From: Methylobacterium radiotolerans JCM 2831
GTDB taxonomy: Bacteria > Pseudomonadota > Alphaproteobacteria > Rhizobiales > Beijerinckiaceae
Assembly: GCF_000019725.1 (NCBI RefSeq)
Contig: NC_010505.1
Location: forward strand, 1,662,001-1,726,000
Direction: 5' to 3'
Length of the DNA: 64,000 nucleotides
Positions 8,601 through 19,072 of the stretch are shown here, one piece after another. Made by a program: the position numbers and the translations under genes. The notes under the pieces were generated by a model. The model had not been told where the DNA came from. It worked only from the letters and a program-made list of their open reading frames with translations, and did no database searches. Position 1 is the stretch's first letter; each line of letters starts with the position of its first letter.

Positions 8601-9380
8601 TCAGTCCCGGTCCAGGAAGTCCAGGAGCGCCCGGTTGAAGGCCTCGGGCCGGGTGACGCTGTGGGCGTGGCCGCCCTCCGGGGCGAGGGCGAGCCGGGCG
8701 TTGGGCAGCGCCGCCGCCAGCCGCTCGGACCGGGTGTAGGGCACCAGCACGTCGTCCCGGGCGGCCATCACCAGGGTCTCGTGGCCGATCGCTCCGAGGC
8801 GGTCGGCGATGGCGAAGCCCTCCAGGGCGGCGATGCGCGTCAGCACGGTCTCGGCGCCGGGAAAATGCGCCAGGGCCTGCGCCTCGTCGGCCTCGACCCG
8901 CTCGGCCTGCGCGGAGAGCCACGCCGCCGGGTACAGGAAGATCGCCTGCGCCCGCACGAAGGCCTCCGGTCCGCCCCCGGCCAGGATCGCCCGGCGGGCC
9001 GCGAAGCAGCGGCGCGTGGCCGGGTCCAGGGCGTCCCAGCCGTTGATCACCACGACCCGCCCGACCCGGTCGGGCGCGTCCAAAGCCATCTGGAGGGCGA
9101 TCAGACCGCCCAGCGCGTGGCCGACCACGTCGGCCCGCTCGATCCCGGCCGCGTCCAGCACCGCGCGCGCGTCCCGCGCCATGGCGGGGACGTCGTGGTC
9201 CGGCGCGAGCCGGCCGGGCGAGCGCCCGGTGCCGCGATGGTCGTAGGTGACGACCCGGAACCGCGCGGTCAGGGCCGCCATCTGCGGCGCGAAGTAGCCC
9301 GCCGCGCCGCCGAGCCCCGGCGAGAGCAGCACCGGCCGACCGCCCGCCGGGCCCGCCACAGCGTGGTGGAGCGGGCCCAT
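8601..9380 (-). CDS. rutD: RutD, aminoacrylate/carbamate hydrolase-type alpha/beta hydrolase
   Basis: A 259-residue alpha/beta hydrolase of the Rut pathway of uracil breakdown, acting after RutB and RutC; E. coli RutD has been proposed to hydrolyse aminoacrylate or carbamate. It shows LLSPGLGG (oxyanion region), [11 protein letters not shown], and VVGHALGGL where the nucleophile elbow carries Ala, not Ser, just as in E. coli RutD. It also shares [23 protein letters not shown] and EGGHAHSVT with that family. Start is the ATG at 9380, overlapping the rutC stop (ATGA). It is the last gene of rutABCD and converges on the membrane-protein gene with only 7 bp between stops. Confidence 0.9.
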   Translation of the reverse strand: MGPLHHAVAGPAGGRPVLLSPGLGGAAGYFAPQMAALTARFRVVTYDHRGTGRSPGRLAPDHDVPAMARDARAVLDAAGIERADVVGHALGGLIALQMALDAPDRVGRVVVINGWDALDPATRRCFAARRAILAGGGPEAFVRAQAIFLYPAAWLSAQAERVEADEAQALAHFPGAETVLTRIAALEGFAIADRLGAIGHETLVMAARDDVLVPYTRSERLAAALPNARLALAPEGGHAHSVTRPEAFNRALLDFLDRD

Positions 9381-9766
9381 CAGCGGCCGATATGGGCGAT
9401 CGCGGCGATCTCCACGCGGGCCTCGGGCTTCACGAGGCCGCACTGGATGCAGTAGCGCGCGGGCTTCTCGCCCGGGAAATACTCGGCGTAGACGGCGTTG
9501 ATCGCCGCGTAGTCGGCCCAGTCCGCCAGGAAGACGTGGTTGAAGGTGACGTCGTCCATCGTGCCGCCCGCGGCCTCGACCACGCCCTTGATGGTCTCCA
9601 GCACGTGGCGGGTCTGGGCCGCCGCGTCGCCGACATGGACCACGTTGGCCTCCGCGTCCAGCGGCAGCGTGCCCGAGACGTACAGGACCCCGTCGGCCAG
9701 CGTGCCCGGCACGTAGGGGGCCAGCGGCTTGCCGGTTCCCGGCGGTATCACGACCTGCTTGGGCAT
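9380..9766 (-). CDS. rutC: RutC, 3-aminoacrylate deaminase (RidA family)
   Basis: A 128-residue RidA/YjgF protein, starting [17 protein letters not shown]. Landmarks are [42 protein letters not shown] (Arg for carboxylate binding and the conserved Cys) and IAAIAHIG at the end. It speeds deamination of 3-aminoacrylate to malonic semialdehyde in the Rut pathway. The chosen ATG (9766) has a GGAGG Shine-Dalgarno 8 bp upstream; a longer frame to 9859 has no homology to the family. It ends in an ATGA overlap with rutD and lies 113 bp after rutB. Confidence 0.93.
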
Positions 9767-9879
9767 TCCCCGCGCCTCCCGCGCTCGACCTGTCGGCCGG
9801 GCCGGGCAGGCCGCGCGGAGGGCCGCGTCGCGGCGGTCCTCGCGCACCCTGCCGGTCACCGGCCGGGCGGGCGATGCAC

Positions 9880-10655
9880 TTATCCGGCCAGATCGGCGCC
9901 GGCCGGGGCGCGCGAGGGCACCCCGAGGGCGGACTCGAAGGCGGCGACGTCCGAGACCCAGCCGAAGAAGGTCTCGATATTGGCGAGCGCCGCGCGGTGC
10001 AGGCTCTCCGGTCCGGCCTGGTGCGTGGCGTCGGCCAGCACGATCCCGAAATACTCCCGGTGGAACCCGTCCCGCAGGGTCGACTCGACGCAGACGTTGG
10101 TGGCGATGCCGGTGAAGACCAGCGTGGTCACGCCCCGGGCCCGCAGGGTGCTGTCGAGGGGCGTGTTGTAGAAGCCGCTGTAGCGGGGCTTGCCCATCAC
10201 GATGTCGCCGGGCTCCGGCGTCAGGGCATCCACCAGCGCGTAGTCCCAGGATCCCTTGGCGAGGAGCTGCGTGTTCGCTTCAGGATTCCGACGCATGGTC
10301 TTGAGGGCGTTGGATTTGTGCCAGTTCGGCGAGCCCGGGCCGCCGGCCTCGACATAGGCGGGGTCCCAGCCGTTCTGGAACCACAGGACCGGGATGCCGG
10401 CGGCGCGCGCCGCCGCCACCGCCCGGGCGATCCGGGCGATCACCGGGCCGGTGCCCGAGACGTCGAAGCCGGCCCGGTCGAGGTAGCCGCCCGGGCTCGC
10501 GTAGGCGTTCTGGACGTCCACGACGATGAGGAACGTGGTCGCGGGATCGAGGGCGATCGGCTCCGGGCGGGCCGGCAGGACGACGCCGCCGTGCCGACCC
10601 TGGGCGTCGCGGAAGCCGGCGGGCTGGTCCATCGGATAGGTCGTCGGGCGGTCCA

Positions 10656-10656
<1 letters not shown>
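9880..10656 (-). CDS. rutB: RutB, ureidoacrylate amidohydrolase
   Basis: A 258-residue cysteine hydrolase of the isochorismatase fold that cleaves ureidoacrylate (peracid form) to carbamate and aminoacrylate. The triad is visible: Asp in [11 protein letters not shown], Lys in [18 protein letters not shown] and Cys in [12 protein letters not shown]. The N-terminal [16 protein letters not shown] and the [20 protein letters not shown] loop are typical for RutB and separate it from other isochorismatases. The ATG at 10656 overlaps the rutA TGA. A gap of 113 bp separates it from rutC and shows no convincing site. Confidence 0.95.
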
Positions 10657-11801
<1,145 letters not shown>

Positions 11802-12139
11802 CGTCCCGCGCTCCGCCCGGTCGGTTCCCCGCCGGAACCGAGTCGGCCCACGGAGGCTCGCAAAACCGCGGCGGAGGGTCAAACCCGCGGCGCCCGACGG
11901 GTGCGAAAATGCCCATCTTTCCAGCGACTTGCACAACCAGGGCGCGATGTCTGCCCAACCCGTGCGCGCTTCCCGACCGGCCGCGCTTGCCCGCCGGGAC
12001 GCGCTTCCGCGCGGCCCGGTGACCGGCGACGGCGCGGCGATCATCGTCGGCACCGCGGCCGACATTGTCGTGGGCGCGGCGGAGACCATCTTCATGGGAC
12101 GATGACGGATCTCGGTCCGACTCTGCCGGAGTGACAGCG
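11802..12139. other. Divergent intergenic region rutA / DUF4864
   Basis: About 340 bp between divergent genes, expected to hold the rutA promoter. No clear RutR-type palindrome was found. A rightward 52-codon frame begins at an ATG at 11947 ([17 protein letters not shown]) and ends at 12105 with an Ala/Val-rich amphipathic tail ([15 protein letters not shown]). It lacks a good ribosome site and could be chance. Confidence 0.5.
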
Positions 12140-12553
12140 ATGCGCGCCTGGTCCGTCCTGCTCCTCGTCCTGGGCCTCGCGGGGCCGGCGGCGGCCGACG
12201 AGGCGGGGCGCGCGGCGGCCCGGGCGGTCATCGCCAAGCAGGCGCAGGCGCTCGGCCGCGACGACGCGCAGACCGCCTACGAGCAGGCCGCGCCGGGGAT
12301 CCGGGAGCTGTTCCCGAATGCCGACCTGTTCATCGGCATGGTCCGGAACCAGTACCGTCCGGTCTACCGTCACCGCAGCTTCGTGTTCGGCGAGGCGCGG
12401 GACACGGACGCGGCGGGCGTGGTCCAGTCGGTGGCGATCCAGGACGAGTACGGCGTCGACTGGACGGCCGAGTACAGCCTCGCCCGCGACGCGGACGGGC
12501 AGTGGCGCATCACCGGCTGCCGCCTGACCAGGGCGCCCGGCACGCGCGCCTGA
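12140..12553 (+). CDS. Exported DUF4864-domain protein
   Basis: A 137-residue protein with a clear Sec signal peptide ([19 protein letters not shown], then ADEAG) and a mature SnoaL/NTF2-like domain of the DUF4864 type: [37 protein letters not shown], and the end [18 protein letters not shown]. These are small periplasmic or secreted proteins of unknown role. The ATG at 12140 is preferred because it starts directly at the signal peptide; GTG at 12131 is possible. It converges on a proline-rich exported protein across a GC-rich hairpin. Confidence 0.82.
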   Translation: MRAWSVLLLVLGLAGPAAADEAGRAAARAVIAKQAQALGRDDAQTAYEQAAPGIRELFPNADLFIGMVRNQYRPVYRHRSFVFGEARDTDAAGVVQSVAIQDEYGVDWTAEYSLARDADGQWRITGCRLTRAPGTRA

Positions 12554-12575
12554 GGGCGCCCCCGGGGGGGCGCCC
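12554..12575. terminator. GC hairpin between convergent genes
   Basis: GGGCGCCCCC (12554-12563) pairs perfectly with GGGGGCGCCC (12566-12575) around a 2-nt loop. It begins one base after the DUF4864 stop and lies 31 bp from the stop of the opposing gene. There is no T-run, so a bidirectional terminator is inferred from position. Confidence 0.5.
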
Positions 12576-12606
12576 GCCGCCGGTGCAGCGGGCGCGGGAG
12601 GGGGGC

Positions 12607-12936
12607 TCAGGGCCGGAAGGTCGCGAGCTTCTCGAGCATCTGCAGGGTGACGTCGGCGCAGGCCTTGGTCGTGTCGTCGTCGGCGCATCTCACGTCGACC
12701 CGCGCGTCGCCGCGCTCCAGCACGATGTGGGCGGCCCGCGACGGCGGCGGCGGTGGCGGCGGCGGACCGTCGGGGCCGCGCGCGCGCCGCGGCTCGCCGG
12801 GCGGCGGCGGCGGGAGCGGCGCGCCGGCCTCGGGGCCGGGCCTCGGGCCGCTGGGCGGCGGCGGCGGGGTCTGCGCGAGGGCGACGGTGCCGGACAGCAG
12901 CGCCGCGACGCCCGCGAGGGCGATGATTCGGGTCAT
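12607..12936 (-). CDS. Proline-rich exported protein of unknown function
   Basis: A 109-residue protein with an N-terminal signal peptide (MTRIIALAGVAALLSGTVAL, cleavage near ALAQ) followed by about 50 residues dominated by Pro, Gly, Ala and Arg with runs of five to eight prolines. The last about 40 residues (RAAHIVLERGDARVDVRCAD, then TTKACADVTLQMLEKL) look like a small folded tail with two Cys. Low-complexity prolines suggest a periplasmic spacer or cell-wall-associated protein. No family recognised. The nearby convergent hairpin suggests it is a single-gene transcript. Confidence 0.65.
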   Translation of the reverse strand: MTRIIALAGVAALLSGTVALAQTPPPPPSGPRPGPEAGAPLPPPPPGEPRRARGPDGPPPPPPPPSRAAHIVLERGDARVDVRCADDDTTKACADVTLQMLEKLATFRP

Positions 12937-13168
12937 GTCGGCTCTCTCCGAGACGGGATCCGCCCGGCAGCTCGGGGGCAGCGGGGCGGTCCGGCTCTAG
13001 GACGCGGCCGGGCAACCGGCCCTGAACCGGCCCGTTCAGCCCCGGTTAAACCGCCGGCTCCGTCCCGTGCGCGGACCGGTCCCGGGCCCGTGTCCCGGCG
13101 ACGCATTCAGGGCTTTCGACAGGTCCGCCCGCATCGTGTAGAGGGGGCGCCTTCCCTCGGAGGACCCT

Positions 13169-14581
13169 GTGCTCCACGTCTCGACTCGCGGCGAGGCCGC
13201 GCCGCTCTCGTTCTCGGACGCGCTCTTGGCGGGCCTCGCCCGCGACGGCGGGCTCTACGTGCCGCAGACCTGGCCGCAGATCGGCCATTCGGAGATCGCC
13301 GCCCTGGCGGGCCGGCCCTACGCGGAGGCCGCCAAGCGGGTGCTGCGCCCGCTGATCGACGGCGACATCGCCGGGCCGGACCTCGACCGGATGATCGACG
13401 CCGCCTACGCGACGTTCCGCCACCCGGCGGTCTGCCCCCTGACCCAGCTCGACGACAACCTGTTCCTGCTGGAACTCTTCCACGGGCCGACGCTCGCCTT
13501 CAAGGACGTGGCGATGCAGCTGCTCGGGCGGCTGATGGACCACGTCCTGGCCGAGCGCGGCGCCCGCGCCACCATCGTGGGCGCGACCTCGGGCGACACC
13601 GGCTCGGCCGCCGTGGAGGCCTTCGGCGGCCTCGACCGGGTCGACGTGTTCATCCTCTACCCGCACGGGCGCGTCTCGGAGGTGCAGCGGCGGCAGATGA
13701 CCTCGGTGCCGGCGCAGAACGTCCACGCGCTGGCCGTCGACGGCACGTTCGACGATTGCCAGAACCTCGTCAAAGCCCTGTTCCAGCACGCCGATTTCGC
13801 CGATGCGGTGCGGCTGTCGGGGGTCAACTCGATCAACTGGGCCCGGGTCGCCGCGCAGGCGGTCTACTACTTCACCAGCGCGGTGGCGCTGGGCGCGCCC
13901 CACCGGCCGGTCTCCTTCGCGGTGCCGACCGGCAATTTCGGCGACGTGCTCGCCGGCTGGGTCGCCAAGCAGATGGGCCTGCCGGTCGGGCGGCTGATGA
14001 TCGGCACCAACGCCAACGACATCCTGGTGCGCACCCTGGAGCACGGCGCCTACGAGCTGCGCGGCGTGGTCCCCACCACCTCCCCCTCCATGGACATCCA
14101 GATTTCCTCGAATTTCGAGCGTCTGCTGTTCGAGGCGCTCGGGCGCGACGCCTCGTCCCTGTCGCGGCTGATGGCCGGGCTGAAGCAGTCCGGCGGCTTC
14201 TCGCTGAGCCCCGAGGTGCTGGCCACGGTCCGGTCCGAGTTCGACGCCGTCGCGGTGCCGGAGCCCGACGTCATGGCGGAGATCGCCCTGACCCAGGCCG
14301 CCACCGGCGTGGTGCTCGATCCCCACAGCGCCATCGGCGTGCGCGCCGGGCGCCGCCTCCTGGAGCAGGATCCGGCGACCCCGGTGGTGGCGCTGGCCAC
14401 CGCGCATCCCGCGAAATTCCCGGACGCGGTCGCCAGGGCCACGGGCGGCCTGCGCCCCGCCCTGCCCCCGCACCTCGCCGACCTGATGGACCGGCCCGAG
14501 CGCCTGACCCGGGTGGCCAACGACCAGGCCGCCCTGGAGGCGCTGATCCGCGAGCGCGCCCGCATCGCGAGGGGCGCGTGA
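13169..14581 (+). CDS. thrC: Threonine synthase
   Basis: A 470-residue PLP enzyme converting O-phosphohomoserine to threonine. The start MLHVSTRGEAAPLSFSDALL and GLARDGGLYVP are typical of proteobacterial ThrC. The PLP lysine is K112 in GPTLAFKDVAMQLLGRLM, the phosphate-binding loop is ATSGDTGSAAVEAFGG, and PTGNFGDVLAGW and MDIQISSNFERLLFE are other conserved blocks. Start is a GTG at 13169 with a strong GGAGGA 5 bp upstream. It is followed 88 bp later by an M16 peptidase gene, an arrangement common in Methylobacterium-like genomes. Confidence 0.96.
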   Translation: MLHVSTRGEAAPLSFSDALLAGLARDGGLYVPQTWPQIGHSEIAALAGRPYAEAAKRVLRPLIDGDIAGPDLDRMIDAAYATFRHPAVCPLTQLDDNLFLLELFHGPTLAFKDVAMQLLGRLMDHVLAERGARATIVGATSGDTGSAAVEAFGGLDRVDVFILYPHGRVSEVQRRQMTSVPAQNVHALAVDGTFDDCQNLVKALFQHADFADAVRLSGVNSINWARVAAQAVYYFTSAVALGAPHRPVSFAVPTGNFGDVLAGWVAKQMGLPVGRLMIGTNANDILVRTLEHGAYELRGVVPTTSPSMDIQISSNFERLLFEALGRDASSLSRLMAGLKQSGGFSLSPEVLATVRSEFDAVAVPEPDVMAEIALTQAATGVVLDPHSAIGVRAGRRLLEQDPATPVVALATAHPAKFPDAVARATGGLRPALPPHLADLMDRPERLTRVANDQAALEALIRERARIARGA

Positions 14582-14606
14582 GCTTGGCGCGGGTCACGCG
14601 CCCCTC

Positions 14607-14630
14607 CCCCTCTCCCGCACGGGAGAGGGG
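14607..14630. repeat. Hairpin repeat, copy 1 (thrC downstream)
   Basis: CCCCTCTCCCG (14607-14617) pairs perfectly with CGGGAGAGGGG (14620-14630) around a CA loop. The hairpin and the following bases ATCCGCGCCGCA recur nearly identically at 28588-28615, so this is one copy of a dispersed extragenic palindrome. Placed between thrC and the peptidase gene it could end or stabilise the thrC message. Confidence 0.7.
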
Positions 14631-14669
14631 ATCCGCGCCGCATCCGGCCCCCTCCGCGACGAGCCGTCG

Positions 14670-15965
14670 ATGAACCAGCATTTCTCAACGCACGCCGCCT
14701 CGCCGTCCCTGCGCACCACGCGGCTTCCGAACGGCGTCACGGTGGTGACCGAGCCGATGCCCGGGGTCGCCACCGCCAGCCTGGGCGTCTGGGTCGGGGC
14801 CGGCTCGCGCAACGAGCGGGCCGACGAGGCGGGCCTGTCCCACCTCATCGAGCACATGGCGTTCAAGGGCACCCGCACCCGGTCGGCGCAGAAGATCGCG
14901 GAAGAGATCGAGAATGTCGGCGGCGAGATCAACGCCGCGACCTCCACGGAGGGGACGAGCTACACCGCCCGGGTGCTCGGCGAGGATGCCGGTCTCGCCC
15001 TCGACGTGGTCGGCGACATCCTCACCGACTCGGTGTTCGACGCGGGCGAGCTCGCCCGGGAGAAGGGCGTCATCCTGCAGGAATACGCCGCCGTCGAGGA
15101 CACCCCCGACGACGTGGTCTACGACGCGTTCACGGAGGCCGCCTTCCCGGACCAGCCGGTCGGCCGGCCGATCCTCGGGCGGCCCGAGACGATCCGGAGC
15201 TTCGACGAGGCCGGGATCCGCGCCTATCTCGACCGGGAGTACACGCCGGACCGCATCGTCGTGGCGGGCGCCGGCGCCGTCGCCCACGAGGCGATCGTGG
15301 CGGCGGCCGAGCGCCATTTCGGCGCGCTCCCCGCCAAGACCGCCCCCGCCTCCGTGCCGGGCGTCTACGGCGGCGGCGAGCGGCGGATGCCGCGCAAGCT
15401 CGAGCAGGCCAACGTGGTGATCGGCCTGCCGGGCCTCTCCTTCCGGGACGAGCGCTACTACGCGCTCCACATGTTCGCGCAGGTGCTGGGCGGCGGCCTG
15501 ACCTCGCGGCTCTGGCAGGAGGTGCGCGAGACCCGCGGCCTCGCCTACGAGATCCAGGCCTTCCACTGGCCGTTCTCGGATTGCGGCCTGTTCGGCATCG
15601 GCGCCGGCACCGCCGGGGCGGACCTGCCCGAACTCGTCGACGTGACGCTGGCGGCCACCGCCCGGGCGGCCCGGGACCTCGACGCCACCGAGATCGCCCG
15701 CGCCAAGGCGCAGCTGAAGGTCTCGCTGCTCTCCGCCCTGGAGACGCCGGGCGGGCGCATCGAGCGCAACGCCCGCCAGATCCTGGCCTGGGGCCGGGTG
15801 ATTCCCGCCGGGGAGGTGATCGACAAGGTCGACGCCGTCACGGTGGCGGATGTCCGGGCCGCGGCGGCCGCGATGCTGCAGGGCACGCCGACCCTGGCGG
15901 CGATCGGCCCGATCCGCAAGCTGCCCGCCCTCGACAGGATCGCGGGCGCGCTCCGGGCCGCCTGA
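14670..15965 (+). CDS. M16 zinc metallopeptidase (mitochondrial processing peptidase-like)
   Basis: A 431-residue single-module inverzincin. The zinc/catalytic motif HxxEH is HLIEH at residues 58-62 and the third ligand is E138 in ILQEYAAVEDTPDD, giving the family spacing HxxEH-x75-E. The C-terminal half has the inactive-like partner domain with GGGLTSRLWQEVRETRGLAY, the substrate-binding R/Y element. Likely a periplasmic or cytosolic peptide-degrading protease, active as a homodimer; no signal peptide is evident. It follows thrC in the same direction after the hairpin repeat. Some relatives process the PqqA peptide, but no pqq gene is here. Confidence 0.92.
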   Translation: MNQHFSTHAASPSLRTTRLPNGVTVVTEPMPGVATASLGVWVGAGSRNERADEAGLSHLIEHMAFKGTRTRSAQKIAEEIENVGGEINAATSTEGTSYTARVLGEDAGLALDVVGDILTDSVFDAGELAREKGVILQEYAAVEDTPDDVVYDAFTEAAFPDQPVGRPILGRPETIRSFDEAGIRAYLDREYTPDRIVVAGAGAVAHEAIVAAAERHFGALPAKTAPASVPGVYGGGERRMPRKLEQANVVIGLPGLSFRDERYYALHMFAQVLGGGLTSRLWQEVRETRGLAYEIQAFHWPFSDCGLFGIGAGTAGADLPELVDVTLAATARAARDLDATEIARAKAQLKVSLLSALETPGGRIERNARQILAWGRVIPAGEVIDKVDAVTVADVRAAAAAMLQGTPTLAAIGPIRKLPALDRIAGALRAA

Positions 15966-15971
15966 GACCGA

Positions 15972-15997
15972 CGCCGTCTCCGCGCTCGCGATGACGG
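15972..15997. repeat. REP-like half element
   Basis: The bases around CCGTCTCCGCGCTCGCGATG just after the peptidase gene match the half-unit of the widespread alphaproteobacterial CGTC-tcgcgagcgc-type extragenic palindrome (read on the minus strand as CCGTCATCGCGAGCGCGG). Only one arm is clear, so it is probably a decayed copy. Confidence 0.4.
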
Positions 15998-16141
15998 AGA
16001 GGGCGGCAGAACGGCCGCCCCCGCCCCGCCCAACTTGATTTGGCCGCAAAGGGGCGCGATCCGCGGGCGGTGGACCGGCCCCGGGGCGACCTTGCCCCAG
16101 GTCGGGCCCGCGCCTATCGATCGAGGCCGCCCGGGCGGCCG

Positions 16142-19072
16142 ATGCCGAAGCTCGCACGGCCGGAAGTCAAGACACCCTTGCGCATCCTCGCCCTCCTCCT
16201 GACCCTGGTCGGCGGTCTCGTCGGTGCCCTCGCGCTCACGCTCGCCGCGAGCGCGCCCGCCCGGGCCGTGGAGGCGGTCCGCGTCACCCTCGACGCGCCG
16301 GTGATCGACCTGACGACCGCGATCGAGCGCTACCGCTCCGACGGCGACCTGATCCAGATCTCCACGGCGCCCGGCAAGGACGGCATCGTCCGGCGCATCG
16401 TCGTCAAGGCGCGCGACGCCGGCGCCCGGCCCGACTGGATCGTGTTCGCGCTCACCAACGACACCGACGAGCAGATCGACCGCATCCTGGTCGCCCCGCA
16501 TTTCCGGCTGGTCGATTCCGGGGTGATCTGGCCCGATCTCGGCGGCTCGCGCATCGCCGCCATCACGGCGAGCCAGGGCATCCGGCCCGAGCGGGACGAG
16601 AACCCGGAGGCCGACCAGTTCACCATCACGCTGGATCCCGGCGCCACCGTCACCTACGTGGCCGAGCTGCGCGGCTCCAACGTCCCCCAGCTCCGCCTCT
16701 GGGACCAGGACGCCTACCGGCGCAAGACCGCCGGCCTGACCCTCTACAAGGGCATCATCATCGGGATCAGCGGCCTGCTCGCCCTGTTCCTGACCATCGT
16801 GTTCGTGGTCAAGGGCGCGATCATCTTCCCGGCCGCCGCCGCGCTCGCGTGGTCGGTGCTGGCCTATGCCTGCATCGATTTCGGGTTCCTGCAGCGGGTC
16901 TTCCCGGTCACCGAGCTCGCCGAGCGGGTCTACCGGGCCTCCGCGGAGGCGGTGCTCGGGGCGACGCTGCTGGTCTTCCTGTTCGCCTATCTCAACCTCG
17001 CCCGCTGGCACGTGCGCTACAGCCACGTGGCGTTCTTCTGGCTCGCCTTCCTGGCGGGCCTCGTCGGGCTCGCGGTGTTCGACCCGCCGGTGGCGGCGGG
17101 CGTGGCGCGGATCTCGATCGCCGCGGTGGCCGGCATCGGCCTGCTGCTGATCGTCTACCTCGCCGCCCATAACGGCTACGACCGCGCCATCCTGCTGGTG
17201 CCGACCTGGCTGCTTCTGGTGGTCTGGGTCACGGCGGCGGGCTTCGCGGTCACCGGCCAGATCGGCAGCGACCTCGTGCAGCCCGCCCTGATCGGCGGCC
17301 TCGTGCTGATCGTGATGCTGATCGGCTTCACGGTGCTCCAGCACGCCTTCGCGGGGGGCGGCCTCAGCCACGCCCTCGTGTCCGACACGGAGCGGCGCGC
17401 GCTGGCGCTGACCGGCGCCGGCGACGTGGTGTTCGACTGGGACGTGCCCGCCGACCGGGTCTTCGTCGGCCCGGAGATCGAGGGCCAGCTCGGCCTCGCC
17501 CGCGGCACCCTCGAGGGGCCGGCGACCAACTGGCTCGGCGCGCTCCACCCCTTCGACGTGGAGCGCTACTCGGCGGCCCTCGACACGGTGATCGAGGAGC
17601 GGCGCGGGCGCATCGTCCACGATTTCCGCCTGCGCTCGGAGGCCGGCACGTTCTTCTGGTACCGGCTGAAGGCGCGGCCGGTGATCGGCGCCGACGGCGA
17701 GGTGATCCGGGTGGTCGGCACCATCGCGGACGTCACCGAGATCAAGACCGCCGAGGAGCGCCTGCTCCACGACGCCGTGCACGACAGCCTGACCGGCCTG
17801 CCGAACCGCGAGCTGTTCGGCGACCGCCTCGACGCGGCACTCGCCTTCGCCGGCCAGGACCAGCGCCTCAAGCCCACCGTGATCGTCCTCGACGTCGACC
17901 GGTTCAAGGGCATCAACGACGCGATCGGCCTGTCGGCGGGCGACTCGATCCTGCTGACCCTGTCGCGGCGCCTCGGCCGCCTGCTGCGGCCGCAGGACAC
18001 GCTGGCCCGGGTCGCCGGCGACGAGTTCGCGGTGATCCTCCTCTCCGAGCGCGACCCCGACCGGATCCTGGCCTTCGCCGAGATGATCCGCCGGGCGATC
18101 GCCACGCCGATCACCTACGCGGACCGGGAGATCTTCCTGACCGTCTCGATCGGGCTCGCGCTCTACGAGGCGGGCGCCAACCTGAAGCGCGACGAGGTGT
18201 TCAAGAGCGCCGAGATCGCCATGATCCAGGCCAAGCGCAACGGCGGCGACCGGATCGAGGTGTTCCGCGCCCACATGCGCACCGACCGCTCGGACCGGCT
18301 GATGCTGGAGAGCGACCTGCGCAAGGCGATCGAGCGCAACGAGATGCGGGTGCTGTTCCTGCCGGTGGTGCGCCTCGAGGACCGCACCGTGGCGGGGTTC
18401 GAGACCGTGCTGCGCTGGGACCATCCGAAGCTCGGGCGCATCCCCGCCTCGACCTTCCTGCCGCTCGCCGAGGAGAGCGGCTTCGTGGTCAATCTCGGCA
18501 TCTTCGCCCTGGAGCGCACCGCCCTGGAACTCGCGGCGTGGCAGCGCTCCCTGGAGGTCGAGCCGCCGATCTTCGCGGCCTGCAACCTGTCCTCGCGCCA
18601 GCTCCTGCGCCACGACCTCCTGCACGACGTGAAGACCGTGCTGGCCCGCTCGGGGGCCCTGCCCGGCTCGCTCAAGCTGGAATTCAGCGAGAGCCTCGTG
18701 ATGGAGAACCCGGAATACGCCGCCCAGATGCTGGCGCGGATCCACGACCTCGGGGCGGGCCTGTGCCTGTCGGATTTCGGGACCGGCTACTCGGCCCTCT
18801 CCTATCTCCAGCGCTTCCCGTTCGACACGATCAAGGTCGACGCGACCTTCGTGCGCCAGATCGGCACCGGGCAGACCGCGATCCTGCGCTCGATCGTGCG
18901 GATGGCGAGCGAGCTGAACCTCGCCATCGTGGCGGAGGGCTGCGAGTCCGAGGCCGACGCCCAGGCCCTCGCCGGGCTCGGCTGCGAGTACGCCCTGGGC
19001 CCGGCCTTCGGCGAGCCGATGACCATGCTGCAGGCCCGCCAGATCGTCGGCGCCGCCCCGGAAGCGGCCTGA
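16142..19072 (+). CDS. Membrane PAS-GGDEF-EAL protein with altered active sites
   Basis: A 976-residue c-di-GMP protein. A signal anchor (residues about 12-40) leads to a periplasmic sensor (about 45-195, 7TMR-DISMED2-like), then seven predicted membrane segments (about 205-405), a PAS domain (about 410-535, ending VVGTIADVTEIKTAEERL), GGDEF (about 540-705) and EAL (about 715-970). The cyclase signature is AGDEF (625-629), with the inhibitory I-site RPQD five residues before it. The EAL signature reads ETV (754-756), and the DDFGTG metal motif reads SDFGTG (877-882), losing the first Asp; the Asn, Glu, Lys and later Glu ligands remain. Phosphodiesterase activity is therefore doubtful and c-di-GMP sensing plausible. 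Start chosen at the ATG before the signal anchor. Confidence 0.9.
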   Translation: MPKLARPEVKTPLRILALLLTLVGGLVGALALTLAASAPARAVEAVRVTLDAPVIDLTTAIERYRSDGDLIQISTAPGKDGIVRRIVVKARDAGARPDWIVFALTNDTDEQIDRILVAPHFRLVDSGVIWPDLGGSRIAAITASQGIRPERDENPEADQFTITLDPGATVTYVAELRGSNVPQLRLWDQDAYRRKTAGLTLYKGIIIGISGLLALFLTIVFVVKGAIIFPAAAALAWSVLAYACIDFGFLQRVFPVTELAERVYRASAEAVLGATLLVFLFAYLNLARWHVRYSHVAFFWLAFLAGLVGLAVFDPPVAAGVARISIAAVAGIGLLLIVYLAAHNGYDRAILLVPTWLLLVVWVTAAGFAVTGQIGSDLVQPALIGGLVLIVMLIGFTVLQHAFAGGGLSHALVSDTERRALALTGAGDVVFDWDVPADRVFVGPEIEGQLGLARGTLEGPATNWLGALHPFDVERYSAALDTVIEERRGRIVHDFRLRSEAGTFFWYRLKARPVIGADGEVIRVVGTIADVTEIKTAEERLLHDAVHDSLTGLPNRELFGDRLDAALAFAGQDQRLKPTVIVLDVDRFKGINDAIGLSAGDSILLTLSRRLGRLLRPQDTLARVAGDEFAVILLSERDPDRILAFAEMIRRAIATPITYADREIFLTVSIGLALYEAGANLKRDEVFKSAEIAMIQAKRNGGDRIEVFRAHMRTDRSDRLMLESDLRKAIERNEMRVLFLPVVRLEDRTVAGFETVLRWDHPKLGRIPASTFLPLAEESGFVVNLGIFALERTALELAAWQRSLEVEPPIFAACNLSSRQLLRHDLLHDVKTVLARSGALPGSLKLEFSESLVMENPEYAAQMLARIHDLGAGLCLSDFGTGYSALSYLQRFPFDTIKVDATFVRQIGTGQTAILRSIVRMASELNLAIVAEGCESEADAQALAGLGCEYALGPAFGEPMTMLQARQIVGAAPEAA

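Noticed and set aside
8601..9380. RutD as an inactivated hydrolase because the nucleophile Ser is Ala (GHALGG)
   Set aside because: E. coli RutD carries the same GHALG motif, so this is normal for the family.
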